Source of the DNA: Gammaproteobacteria bacterium
Lineage (GTDB): Bacteria; Pseudomonadota; Gammaproteobacteria; Poriferisulfidales; Oxydemutatoraceae
Length of the DNA stretch: 8,783 nucleotides
Assembly (NCBI GenBank): GCA_007570905.1
Contig: RKSI01000100.1
Location: 1-8,783, forward strand
Direction of reading: 5' to 3'
The notes beneath the pieces are model-generated. The model was not told where the DNA came from. It ran no database searches and saw only the letters and a program-made list of their open reading frames with translations. Both the position numbers and the translations under genes were made by a program. Shown here one piece after another: positions 1-5,243 of the stretch (position 1 is its first letter; the number at the start of each line of letters is the position of its first letter).

Positions 1-4
1 CGCA

Positions 5-361
5 TCACGGCGCGCACTGCCTTGAGGCGGCGGCCTCGGTCAGGGCTTCGTGTTCGCCTTTCAGGCGCGCGTATTCCAGCGTGTCGGGGCCGTCTCCGTC
101 TATCCAGAACAGCGTCGGAAAGAACAGCAGCGTGGCCACACCCATCTGAACCGCGTCGGTGTCGGCGCGCTCCTTCAGGACCGCGCGCAGTTCGCTTTCG
201 CGTTCCGCGACGCGGTTGATCTCCGCGGCGATTTCCCCGCAACTGTACTCCTTGTACGACAACGGCGACAGCGCCGTCGGCGCAATGTTGTCGGGGTTGG
301 TCGCACAGCCGCCCGCGAGCGCGCAGCCGATTGCGGTTGCAAAAAACAGTGTTTTCATCAT
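5..361 (-). CDS. small outer-membrane-type lipoprotein of unknown function
   Basis: 118 residues. The N-terminus is MMKTLFFATAIGCALAGGC, a type II signal peptide with a short basic start, a hydrophobic core and a lipobox-like AGGC; Cys19 is the predicted lipidated residue. Ala follows at +2, so outer-membrane sorting is more likely than inner-membrane retention. The mature part has a charged helical stretch (about 44-68), a hydrophobic stretch (MGVATLLFFPTLFWIDGDG, about 73-91) and a second charged helix with EYARLKGEHEALT. The pattern of a hydrophobic stretch, DGDGP, then EYARLKGE recalls small hypothetical lipoproteins I remember from pseudomonads and relatives, but I know no proven function. 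Two further cysteines (41 and 116) could pair. The start was chosen because GGAGG sits 5 bases before the first ATG and because the signal peptide begins there. A TTG start at 541 would add about 60 residues ahead of the signal peptide and is unlikely. The lipoprotein call is firm, the function open. Confidence 0.82.
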   Translation of the reverse strand: MMKTLFFATAIGCALAGGCATNPDNIAPTALSPLSYKEYSCGEIAAEINRVAERESELRAVLKERADTDAVQMGVATLLFFPTLFWIDGDGPDTLEYARLKGEHEALTEAAASRQCAP

Positions 362-646
362 GGTTTCCTCCATCGTTGGTTTGTGGGTTATGCCCGCAAA
401 AATAAAGAGAAAACCAGCCCCAAAGGACACAAAGCCGACAAAACGCCCCATTTCGCCGACGAACGGCGCACCGGCGGCGTCCAAAACTCCATCAAACCGC
501 CAATCCCGGCGGCCTCGGAGCCGAGGGGCAACGGCGGGCAAGGTGACGGTTCCCCGGCAGCGCCAAGTCAGCGTGGCCCATGGTGATTGCGATTCAAACC
601 ACCATCTATGCCCGGACTACCGCCGGGTCGTCCGTTGAAAGGCCGG
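362..646. other. intergenic region between the lipoprotein and the nuclease gene
   Basis: 285 bases holding the lipoprotein's ribosome site and presumably its promoter. On the minus strand a T-rich stretch near 395-415 lies upstream of the start, but I see no convincing -35/-10 pair. A small inverted repeat (CCCGG at 611-615, CCGGG at 623-627, 7-base loop) lies about 20 bases past the nuclease stop codon. It has no following T run on the minus strand, so I do not call it a terminator. No gene is seen. Confidence 0.5.
367..371 (-). promoter_or_regulatory. Shine-Dalgarno site that sets the lipoprotein start
   Basis: GGAGG on the minus strand, 5 bases before the first ATG of the MMK start (8 before the second). 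It decides in favour of the lipoprotein beginning at 361 rather than at the TTG further upstream. Confidence 0.75.
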
Positions 647-1318
647 TTAAGTGTGTTGCGTGAAAGCGCGATAATCAGAGAAAAATTTCCTGACATCGGA
701 AGCACTGAGTGTCTTTTCTGTTTTATACAAATGATGCACCTGCCACAATCCGCTTTTCACGATTTTCTTTTCTGGAGAGTAGCGGCCCAGCCAATCTTTT
801 GACGGCCGGCATTCGCTGCACAAAGAAATCGTGGCGATTAGTTTTTTCTCAAGCACAAGCGGGTTTTCTTCTTTATCCGCAGTCCCAATTACGCAGAACG
901 AAAAGTTACACCGCATATACTGGCTAACTTGTTTCTCAATGCACTTCTGATATTCAAAGTCAATTTGCGATGCATATTTTTCTTTATTTTCTTTGGATGT
1001 AAGGTCTTTCTCCCAGTATTTGAGAAACGAATCTCCCCTCTGGTTCAGAATAGCCTTGCCAATGTTTTTTCTGAATATGCTTCGGTCCTTGTTTTCTATG
1101 ACAAAGTGTTCCTCCAGCCTTGAACTCAGCCGGTCGCTTCCCGTATGAGAGCCTATTCTTACAATCCGGTCCTGCCCATGTCCGCACTCGCCTTTCTCAA
1201 ATAAAATATACACGCCATTCGAGGGGATTTCCGATGCACCAAATGGAAAGCGATACCGCCGAGATGCGTTGGCGCACCGATGGACAGCGGCGCAGTTATC
1301 GTTGCAGTCATCGCTCAT
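647..1318 (-). CDS. stand-alone GIY-YIG nuclease-like protein
   Basis: 223 residues. The GIY-YIG pattern is readable: a GVYIL strand at 35-39, then VRIG at 53-56 (in place of the YIG strand), Arg67 in SSRLEEHF where the family has its catalytic helix arginine, Glu157 in LEKKLI as the probable metal-binding glutamate, and WLGRYSP at 176-182. DRSIFRKNIGKAIL (78-91) is a strongly patterned block typical of one group of uncharacterised GIY-YIG proteins. The family cuts DNA by a single-metal mechanism. There is no obvious DNA-binding accessory domain, membrane segment or signal peptide. The start ATG overlaps the stop of the HicB-like gene (ATGA), so the two are probably translationally coupled, with AAGG about 7 bases upstream. 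The gene is clearly richer in A+T than its neighbours and uses AAA, AAT and TTT codons freely, a sign of transfer. It could be a toxin, a defence nuclease or a solitary homing-type relative; substrate unknown. Confidence 0.8.
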   Translation of the reverse strand: MSDDCNDNCAAVHRCANASRRYRFPFGASEIPSNGVYILFEKGECGHGQDRIVRIGSHTGSDRLSSRLEEHFVIENKDRSIFRKNIGKAILNQRGDSFLKYWEKDLTSKENKEKYASQIDFEYQKCIEKQVSQYMRCNFSFCVIGTADKEENPLVLEKKLIATISLCSECRPSKDWLGRYSPEKKIVKSGLWQVHHLYKTEKTLSASDVRKFFSDYRAFTQHT

Positions 1319-1566
1319 GGCACAACCTTTTCAGTTCTTTCATTTGCTCGCCGATTCGCAAACCTTGCAACGGAATCTCTGTACTTGTCATTTTCGGTTA
1401 CCGACATTTTCCGGACATCCGCCGACAGGCAGCCCTCGACCGCCTCATAAAAATTGTTCAGCAACTCGTCAAAGGATCCCCCCTGCGTGGCGCATCCGGG
1501 AATGGACGGCACTTCCGTCCAGTAACCGCCTTCCTGCGCTTCGTGGATGGTGACTTTCAACTTCAT
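1315..1566 (-). CDS. HicB-family (UPF0150-like) antitoxin-fold protein
   Basis: 83 residues. MKLKVTIHEAQEGGYWTEVPSIPGCATQGGSFDELLNN is the characteristic HicB N-terminal fold: two strands with GGYW, then the VPSIPGC hairpin and a helix carrying AVEGCLSADV (about 42-51). In classic systems HicB binds and blocks the HicA mRNA interferase. Here the protein lacks the usual C-terminal HTH or ribbon-helix-helix DNA-binding domain and ends in a short basic tail (ARFANRRANERTEKVVP). No hicA-like gene is present on either side. Instead the stop overlaps the start of the GIY-YIG gene by 4 bases, so that gene sits where hicA follows hicB in many short-HicB loci. The start ATG is preceded by GGGGGA about 5 bases upstream, and a probable extended -10 promoter lies about 57 bases upstream. 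The family call is firm; the antitoxin role toward the GIY-YIG partner is inference. Confidence 0.85.
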   Translation of the reverse strand: MKLKVTIHEAQEGGYWTEVPSIPGCATQGGSFDELLNNFYEAVEGCLSADVRKMSVTENDKYRDSVARFANRRANERTEKVVP

Positions 1567-1622
1567 GATATTCCCCCGGCAACCGGCGGGGCGCGCACCG
1601 CCAAAAGCGATGTTCGCCGCAT

Positions 1623-1631
1623 ATTATCACA
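1623..1631 (-). promoter_or_regulatory. probable extended -10 promoter of the HicB-like/GIY-YIG operon
   Basis: The minus strand reads TGTGATAAT: the TG of an extended -10 (1630-1631) and GATAAT (1623-1628), five of six matches to TATAAT. No good -35 box is seen, as is common for extended -10 promoters. Transcription would start near 1616, giving a leader of about 50 bases. The site lies in the 114-base gap after selD, so the cassette need not depend on selD transcription. Confidence 0.45.
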
Positions 1632-1680
1632 GCAGGGACACGGCGCGCCTTGCGATATGGCGGCGGCCAAAGCCCCGGCG

Positions 1681-2865
1681 TCAGTCTCCAATGACAATGC
1701 CGGCGTGCGCGGCCTTTTCCAGATGGCCGATGCAGGCTGCGCGGTTGAAGCCGCGGCGGCGGAATTCGGCGACCACTTCCGTTGCCGCGTCCGGCGCGCA
1801 GGCGACCAGCAGGCCGCCGCTGGTTTGCGGGTCGGTCAGCAGCGCGCGGCGGATGTCGCCCGGCGCGTCCGCGCGCGCCGCATCACGGGTATCGTCACGG
1901 CGCACTGCGCGGCCATCGTCGCGCACGGTGTCCCGGCGCACTGCGCGGCTACCGCCCGCGTGCGCCGCATCGCGGCTGCCGCCCCGCGCCGCATCACCTT
2001 TGCCGTCCCAACACACCGCATCGCGGCACCCATCCCAATTGCGTTGCAAGGCGCCGGGCATGATGCCGTCGCGCGCCAGCGCGACGGCGTCTTCCAGCAG
2101 CGGGATGTCGGCCAGGCGCAGATGCGCGCGCACGCGTGACGCGCGGCAAACCTCCAGCAGGTGGCCGAGCAGGCCGAAGCCGGTTACATCGGTCATCGCG
2201 TGCACCGGCGCCAGCGCACCGAGATGCGCGCCGATGTCGTTCAACTTCACGCACCACCGGATCATCTCGCGGTAGGCGGCCTCGCCGAGACGCCCCTTCT
2301 TCAGCGCGGCGGCGAGAACGCCGATGCCAAGCGGTTTGCCGAGCACCAGCGCGTCGCCGTCGCGCGCGCCGGCGTTGGTCTTGATGTGTTCAACCGGCGC
2401 GAAGCCCAGCACCGCAAGCCCGTAAAAAGGCTCGGCGGCGGCAATCGAATGCCCGCCGCCGACGACAACGCCCGCCTGCGCGCAAACCTCGACGCCGCCC
2501 TTCAATATCGCGCCCGCCGCCTCCTCGCCGATGCGCTCCAGCGGCAGACCCGTCAGGTTCAGCGCCAGCGCCGGCTGCGCGCCCATCGCGTAAATGTCGG
2601 ATAGCGCGTTGGCGGCGGCGATGCGCCCGTAGTCAGACGGGTCGTCCACCACCGGCGCGAAGAAGTCGGTGCTCGCAACCAGCGCGCGGCCATCGTTCAG
2701 GCGATATACGGCGGCGTCGTCCGCGCCTTCGCCGCCGACCAGCAGCGCCGCCGACGCCTGCGCCGGAATCCGCGACAGCAGGCGCGACAGCACCGCGGAC
2801 GGAATTTTGCATCCGCATCCGCCGCCGTGCGACAATGCGGTCAATTGACAGGGGTGGCGCAGCAT
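1681..2865 (-). CDS. selD: selenide, water dikinase (selenophosphate synthetase)
   Basis: 394 residues. It makes selenophosphate from selenide and ATP in the cytoplasm, the selenium donor for 2-selenouridine in tRNA and for selenocysteine. The N-terminal loop HGGGCGCK holds catalytic Cys17 and Lys20, at the same numbers as in E. coli SelD (Cys17, Lys20), which is the main reason for starting at ATG 2865; an AAGG lies 8 bases upstream. The catalytic residue is cysteine, not selenocysteine. ATP and metal motifs follow: DDAAVY (49-54), STDFF (65-69), ANALSDIYAMG (85-95), GGGHS (136-140), MTDVTGFGLLGHL (224-236) and DPQTSGGLL (345-353). The protein is about 47 residues longer than the E. coli enzyme, entirely because of an Arg/Asp/Ala/Gly-rich insertion at about 282-336, between QRNWDGC and DIRRALLTDPQTSGG. 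selU starts divergently one base away, which fits a shared role in tRNA selenation. The open frame continues upstream to 3087, but that stretch is antisense to selU and not part of the protein. Confidence 0.95.
   Translation of the reverse strand: MLRHPCQLTALSHGGGCGCKIPSAVLSRLLSRIPAQASAALLVGGEGADDAAVYRLNDGRALVASTDFFAPVVDDPSDYGRIAAANALSDIYAMGAQPALALNLTGLPLERIGEEAAGAILKGGVEVCAQAGVVVGGGHSIAAAEPFYGLAVLGFAPVEHIKTNAGARDGDALVLGKPLGIGVLAAALKKGRLGEAAYREMIRWCVKLNDIGAHLGALAPVHAMTDVTGFGLLGHLLEVCRASRVRAHLRLADIPLLEDAVALARDGIMPGALQRNWDGCRDAVCWDGKGDAARGGSRDAAHAGGSRAVRRDTVRDDGRAVRRDDTRDAARADAPGDIRRALLTDPQTSGGLLVACAPDAATEVVAEFRRRGFNRAACIGHLEKAAHAGIVIGD
1858..2022 (-). repeat. in-frame degenerate repeat insertion within selD
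   Basis: This segment encodes SelD residues of about 282-336, absent from the E. coli enzyme. The clearest unit is a 36-base (12-codon) repeat: the 16-base string CGGCGCACTGCGCGGC occurs at 1898-1913 and again at 1934-1949. In protein terms the repeats read RAVRRDTVRDDG then RAVRRDDTRDAA. Looser units GDAARGGS and RDAAHAGGS precede them, and CCGCATCGCGGC occurs at 1965-1976 and 2016-2027. The reading frame stays open, so the insertion is probably tolerated in a surface loop. Confidence 0.75.
2807..2836 (+). promoter_or_regulatory. possible selU promoter inside the 5' end of selD
   Basis: Extended -10 TGC-GACAAT (TG at 2828-2829, GACAAT at 2831-2836, four of six matches) with a weak -35 TTGCAT (2807-2812) and an 18-base spacer. 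Transcription would start near 2843, leaving a leader of about 24 bases that holds the AGGGGTG ribosome site. Because the two start codons are one base apart, any selU promoter has to lie within selD, which makes this candidate more plausible than its match alone. Confidence 0.3.
2850..2856 (+). promoter_or_regulatory. ribosome binding site for the GTG start of selU
   Basis: AGGGGTG ends 10 bases before GTG 2867. It supports the GTG as the true start: an in-frame TGA at 2846-2848 excludes anything much earlier, and later starts would cut into the rhodanese domain. The site lies within the first codons of selD on the other strand. Confidence 0.5.
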
Positions 2866-2866
2866 C

Positions 2867-4054
2867 GTGACGACCTTCGACAAGCAACGGACATTAGCAC
2901 AAATCAGCCGCTTCGATGAAATCCTCGATGTGCGCTCGCCCGCCGAGTACGCCGAGGACCACATCCCGCAAGCGGCCAACTTCCCGGTGCTCGACGACGA
3001 CGAACGCGCCGAGGTCGGCACCGTGTACAAACAGGTGTCGCCGTTCGAGGCAAGGAAGCGCGGCGCCGCCAAGGTCGCCGCCAACATCGCGCGCCACCTG
3101 CAACAGCACTGGCAGGGGCGCGAACGCGACTGGCGCCCGCTGGTCTATTGCTGGCGCGGCGGCACGCGCAGCGCCGCGATGGTGCATGTCCTGAACAACA
3201 TCGGCTGGCGCGCGCAGCAACTGCCCGGCGGCTACAAGGCGTACCGGCGCGCGGTCATCGCCGCCATCGCCGGGCGTTCGGCGGCGCTCGACTTCCGCGT
3301 GCTGTGCGGGCGCACCGGCGTCGGCAAAAGCCGCCTGCTGGAAGTGCTGCGCGAGCACGGCGAACAGGCGCTCGACCTCGAAGGTCTCGCCGTCCACCGC
3401 GGCTCGGTGCTGGGCGAAGTCGCCGGCGGCGAACAGCCGCCGCAGCGCTGGTTTGAAAGCCTGCTGTGCCGCGAGATGCGCGCCCTCGACCCGGCGCGCC
3501 CGGTTTATGTCGAGGCGGAAAGCCGGCGCATCGGCAAGGTGCATGTACCGACGCCGCTGACCGACGCCATCCGCGCCGGCCGCTGCATCCGCATTGAAGC
3601 AAGCCTCGACCTGCGCGTGCCGTTCCTGGTGTCGGAATACCGCCACTTCCTGGACGACCCGCGCCTGCTGGAACAGACGCTGTCGCGCCTCGCCGAACAC
3701 GCCGGCGAGGCGCGCATCCGCGAATGGCTGCGCCGCCGCGACGCCGGCGACATCACCGGCCTCGTGCGCGGCCTGCTGGAGCAGCACTACGACCCGCTAT
3801 ACCTGCGCTCGATGAAGCGCCACTTCGCGCACTACGGCGAGGCCGCGCGCGTTGAACTGCGCGGCATCGACCGCCGCGCGTTCGCCGACGCCGCCCGCGC
3901 CGTCGCCCGCGCCACCGCCGACAGCGGGCGCGGCCCCTGGCCGCCGCATCAAGCCGCCGTATCAGTCGCCGAACGCCCAAAACAGGCCGAGCAGAAAGAA
4001 CAGCACGATGTAGCGTATAACCGGAATCACAAACATCTGAAAAATCCACAGTGA
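2867..4054 (+). CDS. selU: tRNA 2-selenouridine synthase
   Basis: 395 residues, also known as MnmH or YbbB. It replaces sulfur by selenium in 2-thiouridine at wobble position 34 of Lys, Glu and Gln tRNAs, through a geranylated intermediate, using selenophosphate from SelD. The N-terminal rhodanese domain (about 19-130) has ILDVRSPAEY, DDDERAEVGTVYKQ and the active-site loop CWRGGTRS with Cys95. A P-loop domain follows: CGRTGVGKS (147-155), LDLEGLAVHRGS (169-180) and VEAESRRIGKVHVP (215-228). The C-terminal helical part contains LLEQHYDPLY (303-312). GTG 2867 is taken as the start; it leaves 18 residues before the rhodanese strand, as in E. coli. The core aligns to about residue 350. The last 43 or so residues (rich in Gln, Glu, His, Lys) have no counterpart in the E. 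coli protein and overlap a hydrophobic reading frame on the other strand, so the tail may be a late read-through extension. Confidence 0.95.
   Translation: MTTFDKQRTLAQISRFDEILDVRSPAEYAEDHIPQAANFPVLDDDERAEVGTVYKQVSPFEARKRGAAKVAANIARHLQQHWQGRERDWRPLVYCWRGGTRSAAMVHVLNNIGWRAQQLPGGYKAYRRAVIAAIAGRSAALDFRVLCGRTGVGKSRLLEVLREHGEQALDLEGLAVHRGSVLGEVAGGEQPPQRWFESLLCREMRALDPARPVYVEAESRRIGKVHVPTPLTDAIRAGRCIRIEASLDLRVPFLVSEYRHFLDDPRLLEQTLSRLAEHAGEARIREWLRRRDAGDITGLVRGLLEQHYDPLYLRSMKRHFAHYGEAARVELRGIDRRAFADAARAVARATADSGRGPWPPHQAAVSVAERPKQAEQKEQHDVAYNRNHKHLKNPQ
3962..4036 (-). CDS. possible 24-residue hydrophobic peptide, antisense to the selU tail
   Basis: ATG to TGA, encoding MFVIPVIRYIVLFFLLGLFW followed by AFGD. 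It would form one transmembrane helix with an Arg near its start and an Asp at its end. It lies opposite the part of SelU that has no family counterpart, so the DNA here is not constrained by a conserved SelU domain. No good ribosome site precedes the ATG, and the frame stays open upstream with mixed residues (PPFISLWIFQ just before the Met). It may be a small membrane protein, the remnant of an older gene, or chance; I cannot assign it to a family. Confidence 0.18.
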   Translation of the reverse strand: MFVIPVIRYIVLFFLLGLFWAFGD

Positions 4055-4133
4055 GATGAAAGGCGGGCCGCACCCTTTTACAGGAACTCGACAAACCACG
4101 ACCCGCCCGCGCCAAAAATAACCCGCCGTCAAG

Positions 4134-4146
4134 GCGCCGCCGGCGC
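4134..4146. terminator. GC-rich hairpin after selU, weak terminator candidate
   Basis: GCGCC-GCC-GGCGC forms a 5-bp stem with a 3-base loop about 80 bases past the selU stop codon. Only GTTT follows on the plus strand, so its value as an intrinsic terminator is doubtful. The rest of the 217-base gap (4055-4271) holds the glyQ promoter candidate and nothing else I recognise. Confidence 0.2.
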
Positions 4147-4236
4147 GTTTCCGACGAACGGCGGCAACCAGGTGGACAAGCGGTTTTTGGGAGCAAAATC
4201 AGCCCACCACGAAAGCCTGCACCGGCGCGCCGGCGC

Positions 4237-4245
4237 TGGTAGAAT
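4237..4245 (+). promoter_or_regulatory. probable extended -10 promoter of glyQ-glyS-gmhB
   Basis: TGG-TAGAAT: TG at 4237-4238 and TAGAAT at 4240-4245, five of six matches to TATAAT. There is no strong -35. The predicted transcription start near 4252 gives a leader of only about 20 bases without a clear Shine-Dalgarno site. A perfect 12-base palindrome, CCGGCGCGCCGG (4222-4233), sits just upstream in the spacer region. In a genome this GC-rich that may be chance, but its position would suit an operator. Confidence 0.4.
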
Positions 4246-4271
4246 AGGCGCGACAGCCCGGCGCCCCACCG

Positions 4272-5243
4272 ATGCAAGACCAGCCCCCGACATTCCAGCA
4301 AACCCTGCTGCGCCTGCAAAACTACTGGGCGGAGCAGGGCTGCGTGCTGGTGCAGCCGTGCGATTTGCCGATGGGCGCGGCCACCTTTCACCCGGCCACC
4401 TTTCTGCGCTCGCTCGGCTCCGGGCCGTGGCGCTGCGCGTTCGCGCAAGGCTGCCGCCGCCCCACCGACGGGCGCTACGGCGACAATCCGAACCGCCTCC
4501 AGCATTACTACCAGTTTCAGGTCGTGCTGAAACCGTCGCCGGACGACATCCAGCCGCTCTACCTCAAGTCGCTCGAGGCGCTCGGCATTGACACGCGCCA
4601 AAACGACATCCGCTTTGCCGAAGACAACTGGGAATCGCCGACATTGGGCGCGTGGGGGCTGGGCTGGGAAGTGTGGCTGAACGGCATGGAAGTCAGCCAG
4701 TTCACTTATTTTCAGCAGGTCGGCGGTCTGGAATGCAAGCCGGTGACCGGCGAGATTACCTACGGGCTGGAGCGCCTTGCGATGGGCCTGCAGGGCGTGG
4801 ACGATGTGTTCGGCCTGGTGTGGTCGCAACACAACGGCGAGCGTGTGCTTTACCGCGACCTGTTCCGGCGCAACGAGGCCGAGCAGTCCGCCTACAACTT
4901 CGACGAAGCCGACACCGATGTGCTGGCGCGCCGCTTTGATGAATGCGAACGCGAATGCCGCCGGCTGCTGGAAAAAAACCTGCCGCTGCCGGCCTACGAG
5001 CAGACCATCATCGCATCGCACTGCTTTAACCTGCTCGACGCGCGCCACGCCGTGTCGGTAACCGAAAGGCAGCGCTACATCTTGAGAACGCGCAAACTCA
5101 CGCTTGCGGTGGCGCGCCTCTACACTGAATCGGTCGCTGAATCCGGCGGCAAACCCGCTGACAAATCCGGCGCCGGCAAACCCGCCGACAAATCCGGCGC
5201 AGACAAACCCGCCGCCGCACCGCCGCCGGCAGCCGCCAGATGA
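4272..5243 (+). CDS. glyQ: glycyl-tRNA synthetase alpha subunit
   Basis: 323 residues; the catalytic (class II) subunit of the bacterial alpha2beta2 glycyl-tRNA synthetase, charging tRNA-Gly in the cytoplasm. Family blocks run in order: FQQTLLRLQNYWAEQGCVLV (8-27), RRPTDGRYGDNPNRLQHYYQ (62-81), EDNWESPTLGAWGLGWEVWL (117-136), NGMEVSQFTYFQQVGGLECK (137-156), PVTGEITYGLERLAMGLQGV (157-176) and SVTERQRYILRTRKL (262-276). The E. coli protein is 303 residues. The extra length is a C-terminal low-complexity tail (from about 291) with GKPADKSGA repeats and an Ala/Pro-rich end. The usual block P-E-P-W/M ... V-Q-P-S-R-R-P appears here as LGSGPWRCAFAQGCRRP (48-64), a departure near the active site. The start is ATG 4272, where the N-terminus aligns with the family, although no strong ribosome site is seen. 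Its stop overlaps the glyS start (ATGA), which implies coupled translation of the two subunits. Confidence 0.97.
   Translation: MQDQPPTFQQTLLRLQNYWAEQGCVLVQPCDLPMGAATFHPATFLRSLGSGPWRCAFAQGCRRPTDGRYGDNPNRLQHYYQFQVVLKPSPDDIQPLYLKSLEALGIDTRQNDIRFAEDNWESPTLGAWGLGWEVWLNGMEVSQFTYFQQVGGLECKPVTGEITYGLERLAMGLQGVDDVFGLVWSQHNGERVLYRDLFRRNEAEQSAYNFDEADTDVLARRFDECERECRRLLEKNLPLPAYEQTIIASHCFNLLDARHAVSVTERQRYILRTRKLTLAVARLYTESVAESGGKPADKSGAGKPADKSGADKPAAAPPPAAAR
5139..5213 (+). repeat. 27-base tandem repeat in the 3' end of glyQ
   Basis: About 2.8 imperfect copies of a 27-base unit run in frame: a partial copy at 5139-5159, a full copy at 5160-5186 beginning GACAAATCCGGCGCCGGC, and another at 5187-5213. 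They encode repeats of GKPADKSGA in the dispensable C-terminal tail of GlyQ. The copies differ at only a few bases, which suggests recent expansion by slippage. Confidence 0.8.

Noticed and set aside
362..541. N-terminal extension of the lipoprotein from a TTG codon
   Set aside because: It would place about 60 residues before a complete lipoprotein signal peptide, which would block its function; a GGAGG marks the later ATG.
611..627. Inverted repeat CCCGG/CCGGG as terminator of the nuclease gene
   Set aside because: 5-bp stem with a 7-base loop and no T run on the minus strand.
50..638. Overlapping plus-strand open frames opposite the lipoprotein
   Set aside because: The minus-strand lipoprotein has a signal peptide, lipobox and ribosome site; the plus-strand frames have none of these and look like noise.
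1567..1680. A hicA gene upstream of the HicB-like gene
   Set aside because: Only 114 bases separate it from selD, with no open frame or HicA motif on either strand; it holds a promoter-like site only.
1858..2022. CRISPR array in the repeat region of selD
   Set aside because: Units are short, imperfect, multiples of three bases and translated in frame within SelD; there are no regular spacers.
1120..2139. 339-codon plus-strand open frame across the nuclease, HicB-like and selD genes
   Set aside because: It crosses three minus-strand genes with clear family motifs, and its own translation is Ala/Arg-rich without motifs.
2845..2850. Perfect TTGACA as a -35 box for selU
   Set aside because: A matching -10 would lie at or after the GTG start codon, and no TATAAT-like hexamer is there; the string is simply SelD codons for Gln-Leu-Thr on the other strand.
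2866..3087. Longer SelD starting at 3087
   Set aside because: The extension is antisense to the rhodanese domain of SelU, and starting at 2865 puts Cys17 and Lys20 at the E. coli positions.
2894..3787. 297-codon minus-strand open frame opposite selU
   Set aside because: It is fully antisense to the rhodanese and P-loop domains of SelU and has a low-complexity shadow translation.
3753..5048. 431-codon minus-strand open frame across the selU end and glyQ
   Set aside because: It runs antisense to conserved SelU and GlyQ blocks, shows no recognisable motif, and has the composition of a shadow frame.
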